A stretch of 64,000 nucleotides of DNA from Homarus americanus (Eukaryota; Arthropoda; Malacostraca; Decapoda; Nephropidae), in assembly GCF_018991925.1 (NCBI RefSeq), contig NW_024724368.1, positions 113,672 to 177,671 on the forward strand, written 5' to 3'. Numbering within the stretch: position 1 is the first letter of the stretch; each line of letters begins with the position of its first letter. The translations under genes were made by a program, and so were the position numbers. The notes beneath the pieces are model-generated. The model was not told where the DNA came from. It worked only from the letters and a program-made list of their open reading frames with translations, and made no database searches. Positions 22,310 to 33,240 of this stretch are shown here, one piece after another.

Positions 22310-24230
22310 TGTGATTTTTGTAGTATCACTTAATAACTCTCCCTCGTACAGTGACGTCATGTTTGTTATTGATGTTATTTATCTTCTTATTTTAATTATT
22401 ATCCTGAAAACATTGTTTATTTGCGTATTTCCGTTTGTTTTGTTTATTTATCTTTCTTTTTTTTTCTTTGCGGGAAGCATTATCTCTCCATCTGTCACAA
22501 GTGAAACACACAAAGTACTCGTGAAACATGTGTAGGAACTATAAAAAAAACATAAGAGAGGGTCGATGCGTCGCTACCTTAATATCATGCAACATTAAAC
22601 CAGAACCCCCACAGCCAGCACACTTCACCCACGCTCCTCACTCAACATCTGGGCACCCGAGCATAAATTAAAACCCCTCCAAGAAGTCATTCACCTTGCT
22701 CTCTTTAAGACGGAGATCTAACACGTAAGAATCACCTGAGACGTCTTTCATCTGCTGCCGTGTCGATTGTGGACGCTTGAATACCTTGCTGGTCTCGTCG
22801 GAAAACATTGGGTGAGGTAATATAGCCGGAGTTGGCGGTATAGTGTGGCGGGTTAGCGGGTCGTGGGCAGCGTAGGCCTACACCCAGCCACCTCAGGGGG
22901 TCCGCCCGGCGATATTTCAAGATGAGTAATTTTTCCGGCCTGGCTGAACGGACGTTATTTTACTCGTGATTACACCGGGCTTGAATATTCATCCGGGGCG
23001 ACACTGGAACACGGCGCGATGGTTGTAATTTTTAACCGCGTCCTACTCTAGCGACTCATCTCCGTTCCCCGGGCAAAAATGGCACGCGAGGAGCCTGAGG
23101 AGGGAAGGAAACCTCGCCTCTCCGTCATATACACCTCCAGCCGGGAGTCGTGTGGAGGTAGGAGCCTCGCCAGCCGCATTATTAAAACAGGCAGTCTCAT
23201 TTTTATAACCTAATTTCGCTGGGAGTGGGTTGAGGAACGCTGCCTCAGAGTAATCGCTTGGGACACGGAGACTAGACTCATTTGCATTTTGTGAATATTA
23301 AGTTTTTATAAGTACCCCCCGACACTGGTGGGAGGAAGGGCGTAAACAGCACCCGCGCGAGATGTGGGAAACAAGCCTAATACAACCACTCACTTTCCCT
23401 CTGATATTGAACCTTCTTAAAAGAAAAACTTTCACATGTATCGAAACTCTCAACTCTATGTAAAATAATTAAAGAAATATTTATATTCCCTTTATAATTT
23501 TAGTCTAAAACAGCAACAAAAAAACATTAGAGGCAGTGTTGGTGGTGTAGTGTGACACAAAGGTGAGTATTTATTTTAGGCGAGTTTCCCCCCAGCAGGT
23601 CGTGTGAGTGGTTGGAGGTATACGCCAGTGTTGCCTGGATGGCCGCCAACGTGCGCGCGCCCACAGATGCAAGGCAATGAAGAAATATGCCCAGGCGTTT
23701 CTTGCTGTACCATTAGTTAATTACGACTTCCTTGATGAGAGTTTAAAAATGCATGTGATCTGTAAAAATGATGCCTTTGGCCACTGTTTGGTTGGTAATA
23801 AGGTAGAGGGGGCGAACAATAGGGGGAAGAATGTAGAGAACCTTTGACAATAATAATGAGTTTACCATACACGCCCTTGACTTAGTAGGCGTGGTGGTGG
23901 GAAGTCACAAGGCGCGCGTACAGGAAGGTGGAGGTGACAGCACTTGATGAGGCCCCGCTAGCTGATATGCCACAATATAACATGAGATTATCTATAGGAT
24001 TATTTACTTTTTTCGTCTTGTAATTTTTCTTAATTTTTTTTTCAATTTCGTCATGTTCTAAAATATTTATTCCTAATTGTTTTCGTCTTACTTATCTTCG
24101 TTTTTTTACTAACCTTTCTTTTCCTCTTTCATTTGATTAATACAAGGAAATATCTCTCTCTTTCTCTCTCTCTGTGTTTCCTTTACTCTGTATTTATTTT
24201 TTTATTCTCCACGTATGTATGTGCGCGTCT
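22310..24230. other. Non-coding stretch with a CpG-richer segment
   Basis: No convincing gene. Positions 22930-23180 are richer in G+C and CpG than their surroundings, and an ATTTGCAT octamer occurs near 23280. This could be regulatory or a conserved non-coding element, but I see no open frame with a recognisable domain. A TC-rich run (about 24150-24175) lies at the right. Confidence 0.4.
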
Positions 24231-24232
24231 TT

Positions 24233-24288
24233 TGTGTATGTATGTATGTATGTATGTATGTATGAGTATGTATGTATGTATGTATGAG
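24233..24288. repeat. (GTAT)n microsatellite
   Basis: Tetranucleotide GTAT repeated about 13 times, with two GAGTAT interruptions. Confidence 0.95.
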
Positions 24289-24785
24289 TAATTAAACAAG
24301 TTGAAGTAATAATCACGGGCCTGAGGCTTCACTCTCGCCAGCCTGTTGGATAATCCGCCCCTCGCTGAGATACTGCAGGTTTTACATTGTCAGGTAAAAT
24401 TACCCTAGAATTTGGGTTTTTAATATTTCTTCCCTCTTTCCCTGCAAGCCTTGGAATTACCCTGGCAGTCTTGTCCGACACATACTGCACTGAAATACGA
24501 CTATATCGGCCAAGTGTGGATAGCTCAACCTCTACACATCCCAAACATCCGTATCTGTTTGGTGTGGATGCGGATGTGAATTTTTTGCTGAATATGGAAA
24601 ATGTAGGATAAAATACAAAAAAATAAATAAAATAAACTAACTTTTCAAAACCTGACCTCACCTTTCCGGTTTGCAGTATGAGTTGGTGTTGTCTTCGGTG
24701 CTCAAAAGTGATTCTTAACATTTTTATACTTTAGGAAACGCTAGATCAGGTTTTCTAACTTTTTTTTCGTATTTTACACTACATT

Positions 24786-24843
24786 TTCCCTCTACTTCAA
24801 AGTCTTGGCCACTTTGAACAACAAATATTGTTGGTAATTTTAT
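24786..24843. repeat. Dispersed repeat fragment, copy 1
   Basis: A segment of about 58 bp (CCCTCTACTTCAAAGT... to ...TATTGTTGGTAATT) that reappears with substitutions at 26571-26622. Both copies follow a T-rich run and an ACA(A/T)TTTCC motif. Family unknown. Confidence 0.6.
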
Positions 24844-25780
24844 CGGTCAAAATACTCAAAAAATATACATTTTCAACAGAAACGCTATACGTATAATTAA
24901 TTATTTCTAGTTTTTCTCTTTCTCGCTACATTAGACTCAATACTGTAAATAAGTACGTGTTGGCAACTTTTAAATATTAACCAAATTATGCCCTCTATCA
25001 TTATAACGACAAAGAAATTTCAATATATTTTATATGCATATCAAGAATATGTTTATACGTGAATTTGTATAAGATAAAAGAAAGATGATGTAAGAAATAC
25101 AAAGGCGCTTACTTTTTTAATTGAAAGACGCAATAAAAAAACTTATGCACGAGATACCATAAACAAATACTGTATTGTAATATATAGTCAAAGCAGATGC
25201 ATCCCAAGTGACATCTTAACGTCAATCACCAGCAAAATCTCAACCAGCGGCGGGAATGTATAGAACTGTTTCACGTTCTGTTTACTAAAAGATTGGACCA
25301 CTTGTTTTAATATAAATATACACATTACTATGTGGTGGTCTGACCCTCATACATGAGTTGCAGACGCGGGGGCTGGGAGCAGTGTACACAGCTCGTCCTA
25401 AACGACCTAATGAGTCGGTTACCCAAACTAACGACCCGGTAACACCACCAACCTCGGTGTAGTGAGAGGTGCACCAGGCGGCCAAACCTGAGGACTGGTT
25501 GATGGTGCGATAATAAATTTGCCCAGTGGAGTTAATAGTCTTCAGTTTGTGCAGTGTGCAACGAATAACGCATACCATGAAACCATCAACATGGCACCTT
25601 ACCAGATGTGCTTTCAAAGGAAGAAAGTGTTTACAAGATAGGCATAAAAAGTGGAATAATTGTTCCCACACGGAGTACCTGTCAAGGTAAAGGATTTAGA
25701 AAGTGCCACTGTAAAAGTAACTGCCTAACAAAGTGATGCTCGTGTCTGAAAGGCGGTCTTCGTTGCAACAGTGCGCGCCA
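24844..25780. other. AT-rich stretch, no recognised gene
   Basis: Mostly AT-rich DNA. A 128-codon minus-strand open frame at 25285-25671 has no motif I recognise and no supporting context, so it is not called. Confidence 0.4.
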
Positions 25781-25783
25781 TAG

Positions 25784-26450
25784 CCATAAATCACGTGAAA
25801 CGTTGCCTAAGAGTTCTCCATGTGTGCATCATACTGATGTTTTGGTTAAGATTCGGAAAAGATCGAATACGGAACTTTATATTTATGTTCATATAGGGAG
25901 ATAGGAAAAAAAATATTACGTTGCCGTCGCAAATTTATATTTTTCGAGTATTTTGGACAATTTCACTCAAGAACTTTCATTTTGGGGGTAGACACCTATT
26001 TTTCGTCTGACTCACGCGCCAATCACTGAAAGTCTTGATATCACGTGACTATGTCTAACCAATCAGCGTTGCTCTCGGTGTCACGTGATACTTCTGCGCA
26101 CGCTCACTGCTCAGAGTTTCGAATTCTAGTTGGCAAAATGGTTTCTCTGTGTACGGGTGTTCTATCTCAACTAGGCAAACCATTCATCGTGTATTTGAAA
26201 ACTAAGCCGCTGCCATTGACAATTTTAAGGCTCATGGTATTCTGCCAACCTCTGTGAAGTGCTACAGGCGTTCATAGGCAAAATATAGAACGATTGTGGA
26301 AGGATATCAAGAGTTTGATGCTTCGTGCCGGCAACTGGAAGGAACGTATCGACAATATTTCGTTCTATACATGTTCCACCCCTAATACAACGATCACAAG
26401 ACTACGTTTACTCCACTGTATCCTCTAGCATCTGTTAATTAAGGTAAGTT
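25784..26450 (+). promoter_or_regulatory. Candidate promoter with E-boxes, CCAAT boxes and a splice donor
   Basis: Three CACGTG E-boxes (25792-25797, 26042-26047, 26082-26087) occur with two CCAAT motifs (about 26019 and 26059). The last two E-boxes bracket a CCAAT box within 46 bp. About 360 bp downstream is a perfect donor-like AAG|GTAAGT (26441-26449). This fits a promoter with a non-coding first exon, but no downstream coding exon is recognised and the motifs could be chance. The strand is inferred from the donor. Confidence 0.25.
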
Positions 26451-26570
26451 TGTTACATAACCGGGGTCCAGGGGTGCTCGGAGGTTAGGTCAGGTCATAC
26501 TGGTCTCTATGGTTAGGAGGTTTCGTTTCGTCAGGTTTTTTTTTTTTTGCGTGCTATTACCCCCACAATT

Positions 26571-26622
26571 TCCCTCTACTTCAAAGTACTGACCACTTCG
26601 TGCAACCAATATTGTTGGTAAT
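26571..26622. repeat. Dispersed repeat fragment, copy 2
   Basis: Second copy of the element seen at 24786-24843, following a poly-T run. A related weaker stretch with GAGTCTTGACCGTTTCTTG follows at about 26748. Confidence 0.55.
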
Positions 26623-26759
26623 TGGGAGTGGGGTCATAACTCCGTAACGGCTCATTTAGGACTGGAATGAAGGTGAGATTCGCTTGAAACGCCACATTAT
26701 ACACGAGGAAAAACTATTTTTTTTTTTAGTAGTTTCAGTGGTCGACCTTCAGAGTCTTG

Positions 26760-27640
26760 ACCGTTTCTTGTAAATATGAAATGAAAGTGATTTTTAGCTA
26801 TGGGAATTGTATTTACTTTTTCATTCACACAAATTGTCCAGTTCATGAACCACGTAAGATTTCACAAACGTTGTTCAGTAAGACGAAGGAACAGACCCTC
26901 AAGGCCCACCTAAAGATGTGAAAGACTCAATGTATGCAATTTTAATCTGATCATTGTTAGGTTAACCTTTCATATCATTTTTTTTAAGTTACGAACTTAC
27001 AGATACGAGTCATCAGGTTTTGCTCACTTAATATTAATGATGTAAAATGTGATAACATGTTGATACATTACAACATAGCATTAATGATAGGTCTGACAGG
27101 TAACGAAAAGCTACAATCGATATGTAATTTCAATCAGTGACCTTACATAATGTGGAAACTTTCGAGGTAACGCTTCCCTATACCTTCACGATAAGGGAGT
27201 ATAATTTAACCAAATATTTTTTCTACAGTATTAGTCTCAATGATTTGGTTTTTAATTTATTTAAGCTTTGTCTCACATTAGTGATTTGTGTATAAAGTCG
27301 CCATTTGTGAATAGCTCCATGTAATGAGGAATACTCATATGAAGGTATAAGTAGAATTTATAATAGGAGGATTGTAAAGTAAAGAAAGCTGGTATATTGT
27401 GTGGCCATTTAGTTATTTAACATTAATATGTTCTTAAGGGGGAAAGCTTCTGAACAACACTTCTAAGTACAGCTATTTATTAGTTAACTTTATGACATGG
27501 ACAGATTAATAAATCATTATATCAACGTTACTAGACAATGACTCCTGGACACAAACATGAAATGGATACACGTCCCACCATAAGTAAATCACCCTATGGA
27601 TCGCTCTGACAATGACTCAGTTGTGACCTGAGGGAGGCCC
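26760..27640. other. Non-coding stretch
   Basis: AT-rich sequence without a recognisable gene, RNA or mobile element. Confidence 0.4.
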
Positions 27641-28510
27641 AGCAGCTGGGGACTCTGTCTGCAGGACCTGGTACTGCTGAAGAGAGTGGTCCCGGCGGGT
27701 GCTGGACTATGTCTTCTGTGGGAGACTGCTAGCTGGGGACTCTGTCTGCAGGGCCTGGTACTGCTGAAGAGAGTGGTCCCTTCGGGTGCTGGACTATGTC
27801 TTCTGTGGGAGACTGCTAGCTGGGGACTCTGTCTGCAGGGCCTGGTACTGCTGAAGAGAGTGGTCCCGGCGGGTGCTGGACTATGTCTTCTGTGGGAGAC
27901 TGCCCAAGCTGGGGACTCTGTCTGGGGCCTGGAGTACTGCTGAAGAGAGTGGTCTGGTGCTAATTATGTCTTCTGTGGGGAGACTGCTAGCTGGGGACTC
28001 TGTCATTTTAGTACTGCTCAGAAGAGTGGTCGGCAGGTGTGGACTATGTCTTCTGTGGGGAGACTGCTAGCTAGGGACTCTGTCTGCAGGGCCTGTGCTG
28101 CTAGAGAGTGTGTTCCAGCAGGTGCTGAACTATGTCTTCTGTGGGGGGCGCTGTAGCTGAGGACTCTGTCTGCAGGGCCTGCATTTTCTTTGAAGGTGGT
28201 CTGGCAGGTGCTGGACTATGTCTTCTGTGGGAGACTGCTGGCTGGGGACTCTGTCTGCAGGGCCTGGTACTGCTGAAGAGAGTGGTCCCTTCCGGGTGCT
28301 GGTCTCTGCCCAGGGAGACCTGGCTGGGGACTCTGTCTGCGGGGCCTGGTACTGCTGAAGAGGTGGTCCGGCAGGTGCTGGACTATGTCTTCTGTAGGGG
28401 CTGCTGGCTGGGGACTCTGTCTGCAGGGCCTGGTACTGCTGAAGAGAGTGGTCCCGGCGGGTGCTGGACTATGTCTTCTGTGGGAGACTGCTAGCTGGGG
28501 ACTGTGCTGG
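27641..28510. repeat. 87-bp minisatellite, about 10 copies
   Basis: Tandem units of 87 bp: AGCTGGGGAC recurs at 27731 and 27818 and at similar spacing to 28500. Units differ by substitutions and small deletions, with the middle (27900-28200) the most degraded. Because 87 = 3 x 29, an intact unit stays in frame and encodes a 29-residue periodic peptide on either strand. Frames break at the degraded copies, and no start, splice or domain evidence supports a protein. Confidence 0.92.
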
Positions 28511-30187
28511 GAAGGGAAGTCTCCCTCCCGATCTCGACTTGTGACGAGTGACTCCGTCTGCCTCTGAGTTCTGTCTCTTCCTGTCTGCCCCATAGAAGGA
28601 ACTGTAAACCCCTTGTATTGGAGGTGTCAGGCTGGCAAATGTTGTTAACTAATTATCACTACTCTGGGCGTGTCTAGACCGGTGTGTTTGATCAGGTGTG
28701 CGATCATGTCGCTTTTCGTGGTACGCCGGTCAGTAATGCTTCTTAATTAGTACCACCCTGGGTGTGTCTGGCTAGGTGTCGTTTGTTGTCTGGAGGGCAG
28801 TTTCTTGAATTAAGGGGGGGTCAACTTACGTGGTACATCTGCTCACCTAGTTACTGCTGTGTGTGTTTTTGTTCTCTGGGCTATATGCTATGGTCTGATA
28901 AACAATCATTACATCTACTTGTTGGGACACTCCCAGCAACTTTATCAGTTGCCAGGTTGTTTAACTCGCGTTATAAGAAGCTCCATCTGTGGGTTGAAAA
29001 TCAAAACTGAACCAGAGGACTCACAGGGGTCCCTCCAGCGGTGCACTCTGATTGCTGAGGACACGGACTTTTTGAGGTGACTGTACTTAAGTACTTAGAA
29101 ACATTAAATTTAAATTCTGATAGTGTTTCTTCTGTAAGGGGTTAGTCTTACCGTTTCGCATTTAATCTTATCTTAACGATTTTGTTTAAATCTCGATATA
29201 TGTTCTCCTAAACATGCTTATTAACGTCGAATGTTGATTGATTACTGCAACATCATAGCTTAAGACACACCCAAAATGTGTGTGTGTGTGTGTGTGTGTG
29301 GTTGAGTTGGCTCCTTTGACGACTGTACAGATATTTGTAGGTGAAGGTAATGGAGTAGTGAGTGTGACATGCCACGTGACTCCTGCCTCACTCTCAAGTC
29401 TTATCCTTATTATTGTCTTGTGAGTTTGAAAGATATTTTTGGTGTTTTAGGTATTGTAATGATCTCCTACTTGTGTGAGTTTGTGAAATAAGCTCGCGAG
29501 TTAGTGGAATGAATTGGTGTCGAGTTGTGAAATAATGCTACACTTCTTATGACTGGGGGATAATAATATGGGTTTGTGGGGTAAATACGTACAGTGGAAA
29601 CATATGTTGATTTTCTTTATAACTACAGCCAGTCACCACACACATACTACCACCCTCCAACTATTTGCAAACAGATATTGCCAATCAATCGTGAATATAC
29701 ACTGACAGTAAGAGTCGGAGGCTGTGGTGTGAGGGCGGGACGATATACCTTGACAACACTACACTACAGAGTCGTTCTAGTTTCCCAGCAAACCACACTA
29801 GTTTACACTACTCTGGATGTTACAGAATTGTGATATATGCTTATAAATGTATGTTTTACCAACTTGGGTATACGGAGTAACATTTATTCGTGTGGTTTAT
29901 ATACTTTCTGGCGACAGTTTAATGTAGAAAGTTAGGCTACGACGGTAGGGAAGCAAGGATAGACGAGGCTGTAGGGAGTCAAGGATTAAGAACAAGAAGA
30001 ATAGCAAGTAAGATAATAAAGTGACTCAAAACTATATAAAAGGAGAAATAGTACAACAACGAGTAAAAGATTTAAAATGATGCGTTATAAAAATAAAGAA
30101 AATATTTATATCTAAGAGCATATTAACAATAAAAGCTTCCGCAATAGATGTTGCAAAAAAAGTTTACAGAGCACAGTAAATCGTACG
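28511..30187. other. Non-coding stretch with a (TG)n microsatellite
   Basis: No gene recognised. A (TG)n run occupies 29276-29301. Open frames of 60-82 codons here (for example 28762-29010 and 29594-29833) lack motifs and context. Confidence 0.4.
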
Positions 30188-30218
30188 TGAGAGAGAGAGA
30201 GAGAAAGAGAGAGAGAGA
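30188..30218. repeat. (GA)n microsatellite
   Basis: Run of GA dinucleotides with one AAAG interruption. Confidence 0.9.
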
Positions 30219-30487
30219 TTACAGTGACTCAGGTAATATTGAGGGGTCCAGGAAGACGAGTATACTAGTATATTGTCAACAGTAGTGAGGAGGAGGAACA
30301 TGTTTGACTGTAGTGAAACTGTATCAAGAGACACCGTAGACTACCTTAATGACATCTCATAAATTGTATCAGCGGAGAATTACATTGTGTGTTTCTTATA
30401 CGTACCAAAATTTCGTACTTAATTATAAATTTATTATTACTAGGATAGACAGTTGTTGGCCGAATCAAGTTGAATATTATTTCAAAG

Positions 30488-30785
30488 TTCGATCTCCGGG
30501 CAGGTGAAACTATGGGCAAGTTTCTTTACGCCATTTGCCTCTGTCTACCCAGCAGTAATTAGGAACTTGGATGTTAATCGATTTGCGGGCTGTATACCGG
30601 GGTAATGGTTAGCCAGTGCAGTTGGCGAATTGTCCGGTCTTCTCGGACTTTTCCTTGACACTGGGTCATGCAGCTCGTTAACTAAGGGTGTGGCTGTTGT
30701 GTTGGTGACAGCTTCTACACCAAAAACATATACACGCCTAGGTGGCCCTAGGACCGGCCATCCTCGTTACACGAGGGGCAACCAT
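30488..30785 (+). mobile_element. 5'-truncated tRNA-derived SINE
   Basis: The 298-bp insert is flanked by perfect 13-bp direct repeats TATTATTTCAAAG (30475-30487 and 30786-30798), the mark of LINE-driven retroposition. Its left end, TTCGATCTCCGGGCA, looks like the tail of a tRNA B box (GTTCGANNCC type), so the 5' tRNA head is mostly missing. The body (GGGCAAGTTTCTTTACGCC, then CCCAGCAGTAATTAGG and GCGGGCTGTATACC) resembles the core of a SINE family common in decapod genomes; this is from memory and was not searched. The 3' part (30600-30785) is not recognised and may be a family tail or a second fragment carried along. Confidence 0.65.
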
Positions 30786-30799
30786 TATTATTTCAAAGC

Positions 30800-32650
30800 T
30801 TAGTAATTTTGGGCCCTTACCGCTGGCCGACCTAGATTAAAAGTATGATGACAGAACTCGAAAGTGTTCATCAATTAGACCTCTGATGAACACAGACAAA
30901 CAAAATAAATATAATCCATAAACAAATATATCAGCAATTATTTATGGATTTTTTTTCAAGTAATTGGCGATGTGAATGTTGTCAACACTGACTGTAAATG
31001 GGATATGAATTACGTTGAAAATGTGTAAAGCCCCAATAATACAATAATACGAGTGCAAAAGCATCCTAAATAAAACGAGTTAAATCGTATGGTAAACATT
31101 CAACAAAAGTGTATTCAATAAAAGTTAAGTTAACATGTGTCCACAAATGTTATCCCATAAAAATAGTGTTCCACTGCTCCATTAGCGGACACAACCCAGT
31201 CATCAGCGTGGCCGTTTTGGTTCTTTAAACGTACAGTGAAATGCAGCCCCGTCAAAATCAACTGGCTTAATAACCAATCAGAACGCAAATTGACAACCGG
31301 TCTGGAATGTCATTGGCTGCCTCCCAACTGGGCGTATCGCATCAGTGGGTTAGGTGTAATGGCTATTAATTTTCGACCATCCGAGCCAGCGCGCCGCTCC
31401 GACATCAAAGAATGTTTCAAGTCTCCCCGGTTTGTTTGATCACAACTTTAATGAAAACTGTATCTCGACCACAACTTGCCTAACTTAAAGTTATCACAGC
31501 CTGCCGGTATCACTGGCCTTCGTCACTTTTGCATATTAGTTGGATAATAATAGTCGTAGTTTCCAAGCGTCGTAGTGAGTGAATATTGTGGGAGACAGTG
31601 AAGGTAGGTGGGTGGGTGGGTTTTTTCCCTCTATCCTGGCAGGAGTATCACGAACTAGTCCCATTATGCCCGCCCGGCCCGCGACCGTAACATGAAAAGA
31701 AAGGTTTTGCAAGAGTGAATCACACAACTTTTTATTTTTCTTCTCAATAGGATTAAAAAAAAGAGTTTCCTCGCCGGGCCAATGTAGTGTGTACCTCACC
31801 CAATTAAGTAGTCAGTGGCATGAAGGAGACAACCCTCTTTTGAACTGAAGGTCGAGGGTCTGGTGTTATGTATGGGCAAGAAAGACCTTAAGACAGGGTG
31901 CTGGTTATAAGGGAGGAGGCCCAGGAAGGGGAATTAACTCATAAACTGTCAACACAAAGGTGAAGGCATAGTTAGGTCTTGATTGTTTAATGCGAAGTTT
32001 TTATCTCGGTGGTGTGTGACGGGGGAGCCGGAGACGCCTCGCAAACTTTACTGCACTCTCACGTTTATGATTTTTTTTATGCTAATCTAAAAATAAATGC
32101 ATATAATTACGACAGACTCGGTGTTAACTCTTATTATCAGTTAATATCTGGTTTAATTTTCACACTTATATACTGCACTGCTTATTTATTACATACAAAC
32201 TAAAAAAAAAAAATATCCACTCATTACAATAGTTGCCACCGTTGACCGTCTCCTCCACTGTAGGCTATTCCTCTCACCCAACCCACCCGCAAGATGTCTC
32301 TGAAGTGAGTCACGCGTCCATACTGGCACCATTAACCGACCTCTCAAATCAAGATCCCCAAATTATTGTACCTTTTATCACAAACTGAAGAACCCTATTA
32401 TAATTGAGATAAATCAACAAAGGTGTCCACAAAATTGCACTACGACTCTACCTTAACAAGATGTGGTCTCTCTCTACATCCCTCTCTCTATCTGTCTACC
32501 ATTCATTCATTCACCCATATCATTTATCCCATCAATCAATCCAACAATGAATATTAAACTGCCCCTTTTTATACAATACAAACATCCATCGTCATCAAAG
32601 GTCAAAATTACTTTTATTTTTGTTACGTCAAAGTTAGAAAGATTGATATA
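30800..32650. other. Non-coding stretch
   Basis: No gene recognised. Two CCAAT-type motifs near 31276 and 31313 sit on opposite strands in a less AT-rich patch (31200-31440). Short open frames here have no domain. Confidence 0.35.
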
Positions 32651-32652
32651 AT

Positions 32653-32674
32653 CAGGTCCACAATTGTGGACCTG
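32653..32674. repeat. 22-bp perfect palindrome
   Basis: CAGGTCCACAA followed directly by its reverse complement, ending CCTG. It lies 65 bp left of the hammerhead-like core at 32736 and may belong to the same element. Confidence 0.9.
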
Positions 32675-32880
32675 GTCTCACCCTCCTCTGTATATATACA
32701 CCTTGATTTGTATTTCTCTCTCTAATCTGTACTCACCCCTGAAGATGTGAATTACACGAAAGCGCTTGGGAACTTCGTGTTTTCTTCTTTCCTTGTGGTT
32801 ATCAGCATATACCTAGATCACGCGCACCTACAGTGATTTACTTGCATATATACATATATATATATATTGTATGTTATTTA
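32675..32880 (+). mobile_element. Dispersed repeat fragment, probably Penelope-like
   Basis: The block with CTGAAGATGTGAATTACACG, then AAGCGCTTGGGAACTTCGTG, then GATCACGCGCACC, running into a TA-rich tail (about 32851-32869), matches my memory of a repeat frequent in crustacean genomes and associated with Penelope-like retroelements. No coding part is present. Family assignment is tentative. Confidence 0.4.
32736..32770 (+). ncRNA. Hammerhead-ribozyme-like core
   Basis: The conserved core elements occur in order. CCC (32736-32738) can form stem I with GGG (32768-32770). Then come CTGAAGA (32739-32745, fits CUGANGA), a GTG/CAC stem II (32747-32749 with 32755-32757, one unpaired T at 32746), GAAA (32758-32761), a very short AGC/GCT stem III, and TT as the UH cleavage site (32766-32767). 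Stems are only 3 bp, so activity may need a dimer, as proposed for Penelope-type hammerheads. This is seen in sequence only; activity is unknown. Confidence 0.4.
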
Positions 32881-33040
32881 ATTTTTAAAACTAAGATCTT
32901 GAGTAATACATGGTCATTTTTTTTTTTACATTTTAATTATTTATTTGTGAAAGGAACCAACTGTACACATTGTTAAAAGAATGTCTTTTATTTTGTGGTC
33001 TATTTTTTTTAGTTTATAATTAGTGGCCTATCATGATACG

Positions 33041-33058
33041 AGAGAGAGAGAGAGAGAG
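33041..33058. repeat. (GA)n microsatellite
   Basis: Nine GA dinucleotides. Confidence 0.9.
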
Positions 33059-33094
33059 TAATGAATAGGGAACTTAGATTAGACTATTGTTTTT

Positions 33095-33240
33095 GGGCGT
33101 TGAACTGTTAAGGATGGTTAAACTGTTAATGGGCTTTGGACTATTAATGTTGGCGTTGATCTGTTAATATGCGTTGAGTTGTTAATGGCCGTTGAACTGT
33201 TAATGCCCGTTGAACTGTTAATGCGCGTTGATTTATTAGT
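33095..33240. repeat. 18-bp degenerate tandem repeat
   Basis: About 8 units of 18 bp with core GTTGAACTGTTAATG, most regular at 33170-33230. The rest of 32880-35280 holds (TG)n/(CA)n runs (33325-33340, 33377-33400) and otherwise unremarkable AT-rich DNA without a recognised gene. Confidence 0.85.

Noticed and set aside
25285..25671. 128-codon minus-strand frame
   Set aside because: No recognisable motif, no neighbouring exon or splice support.
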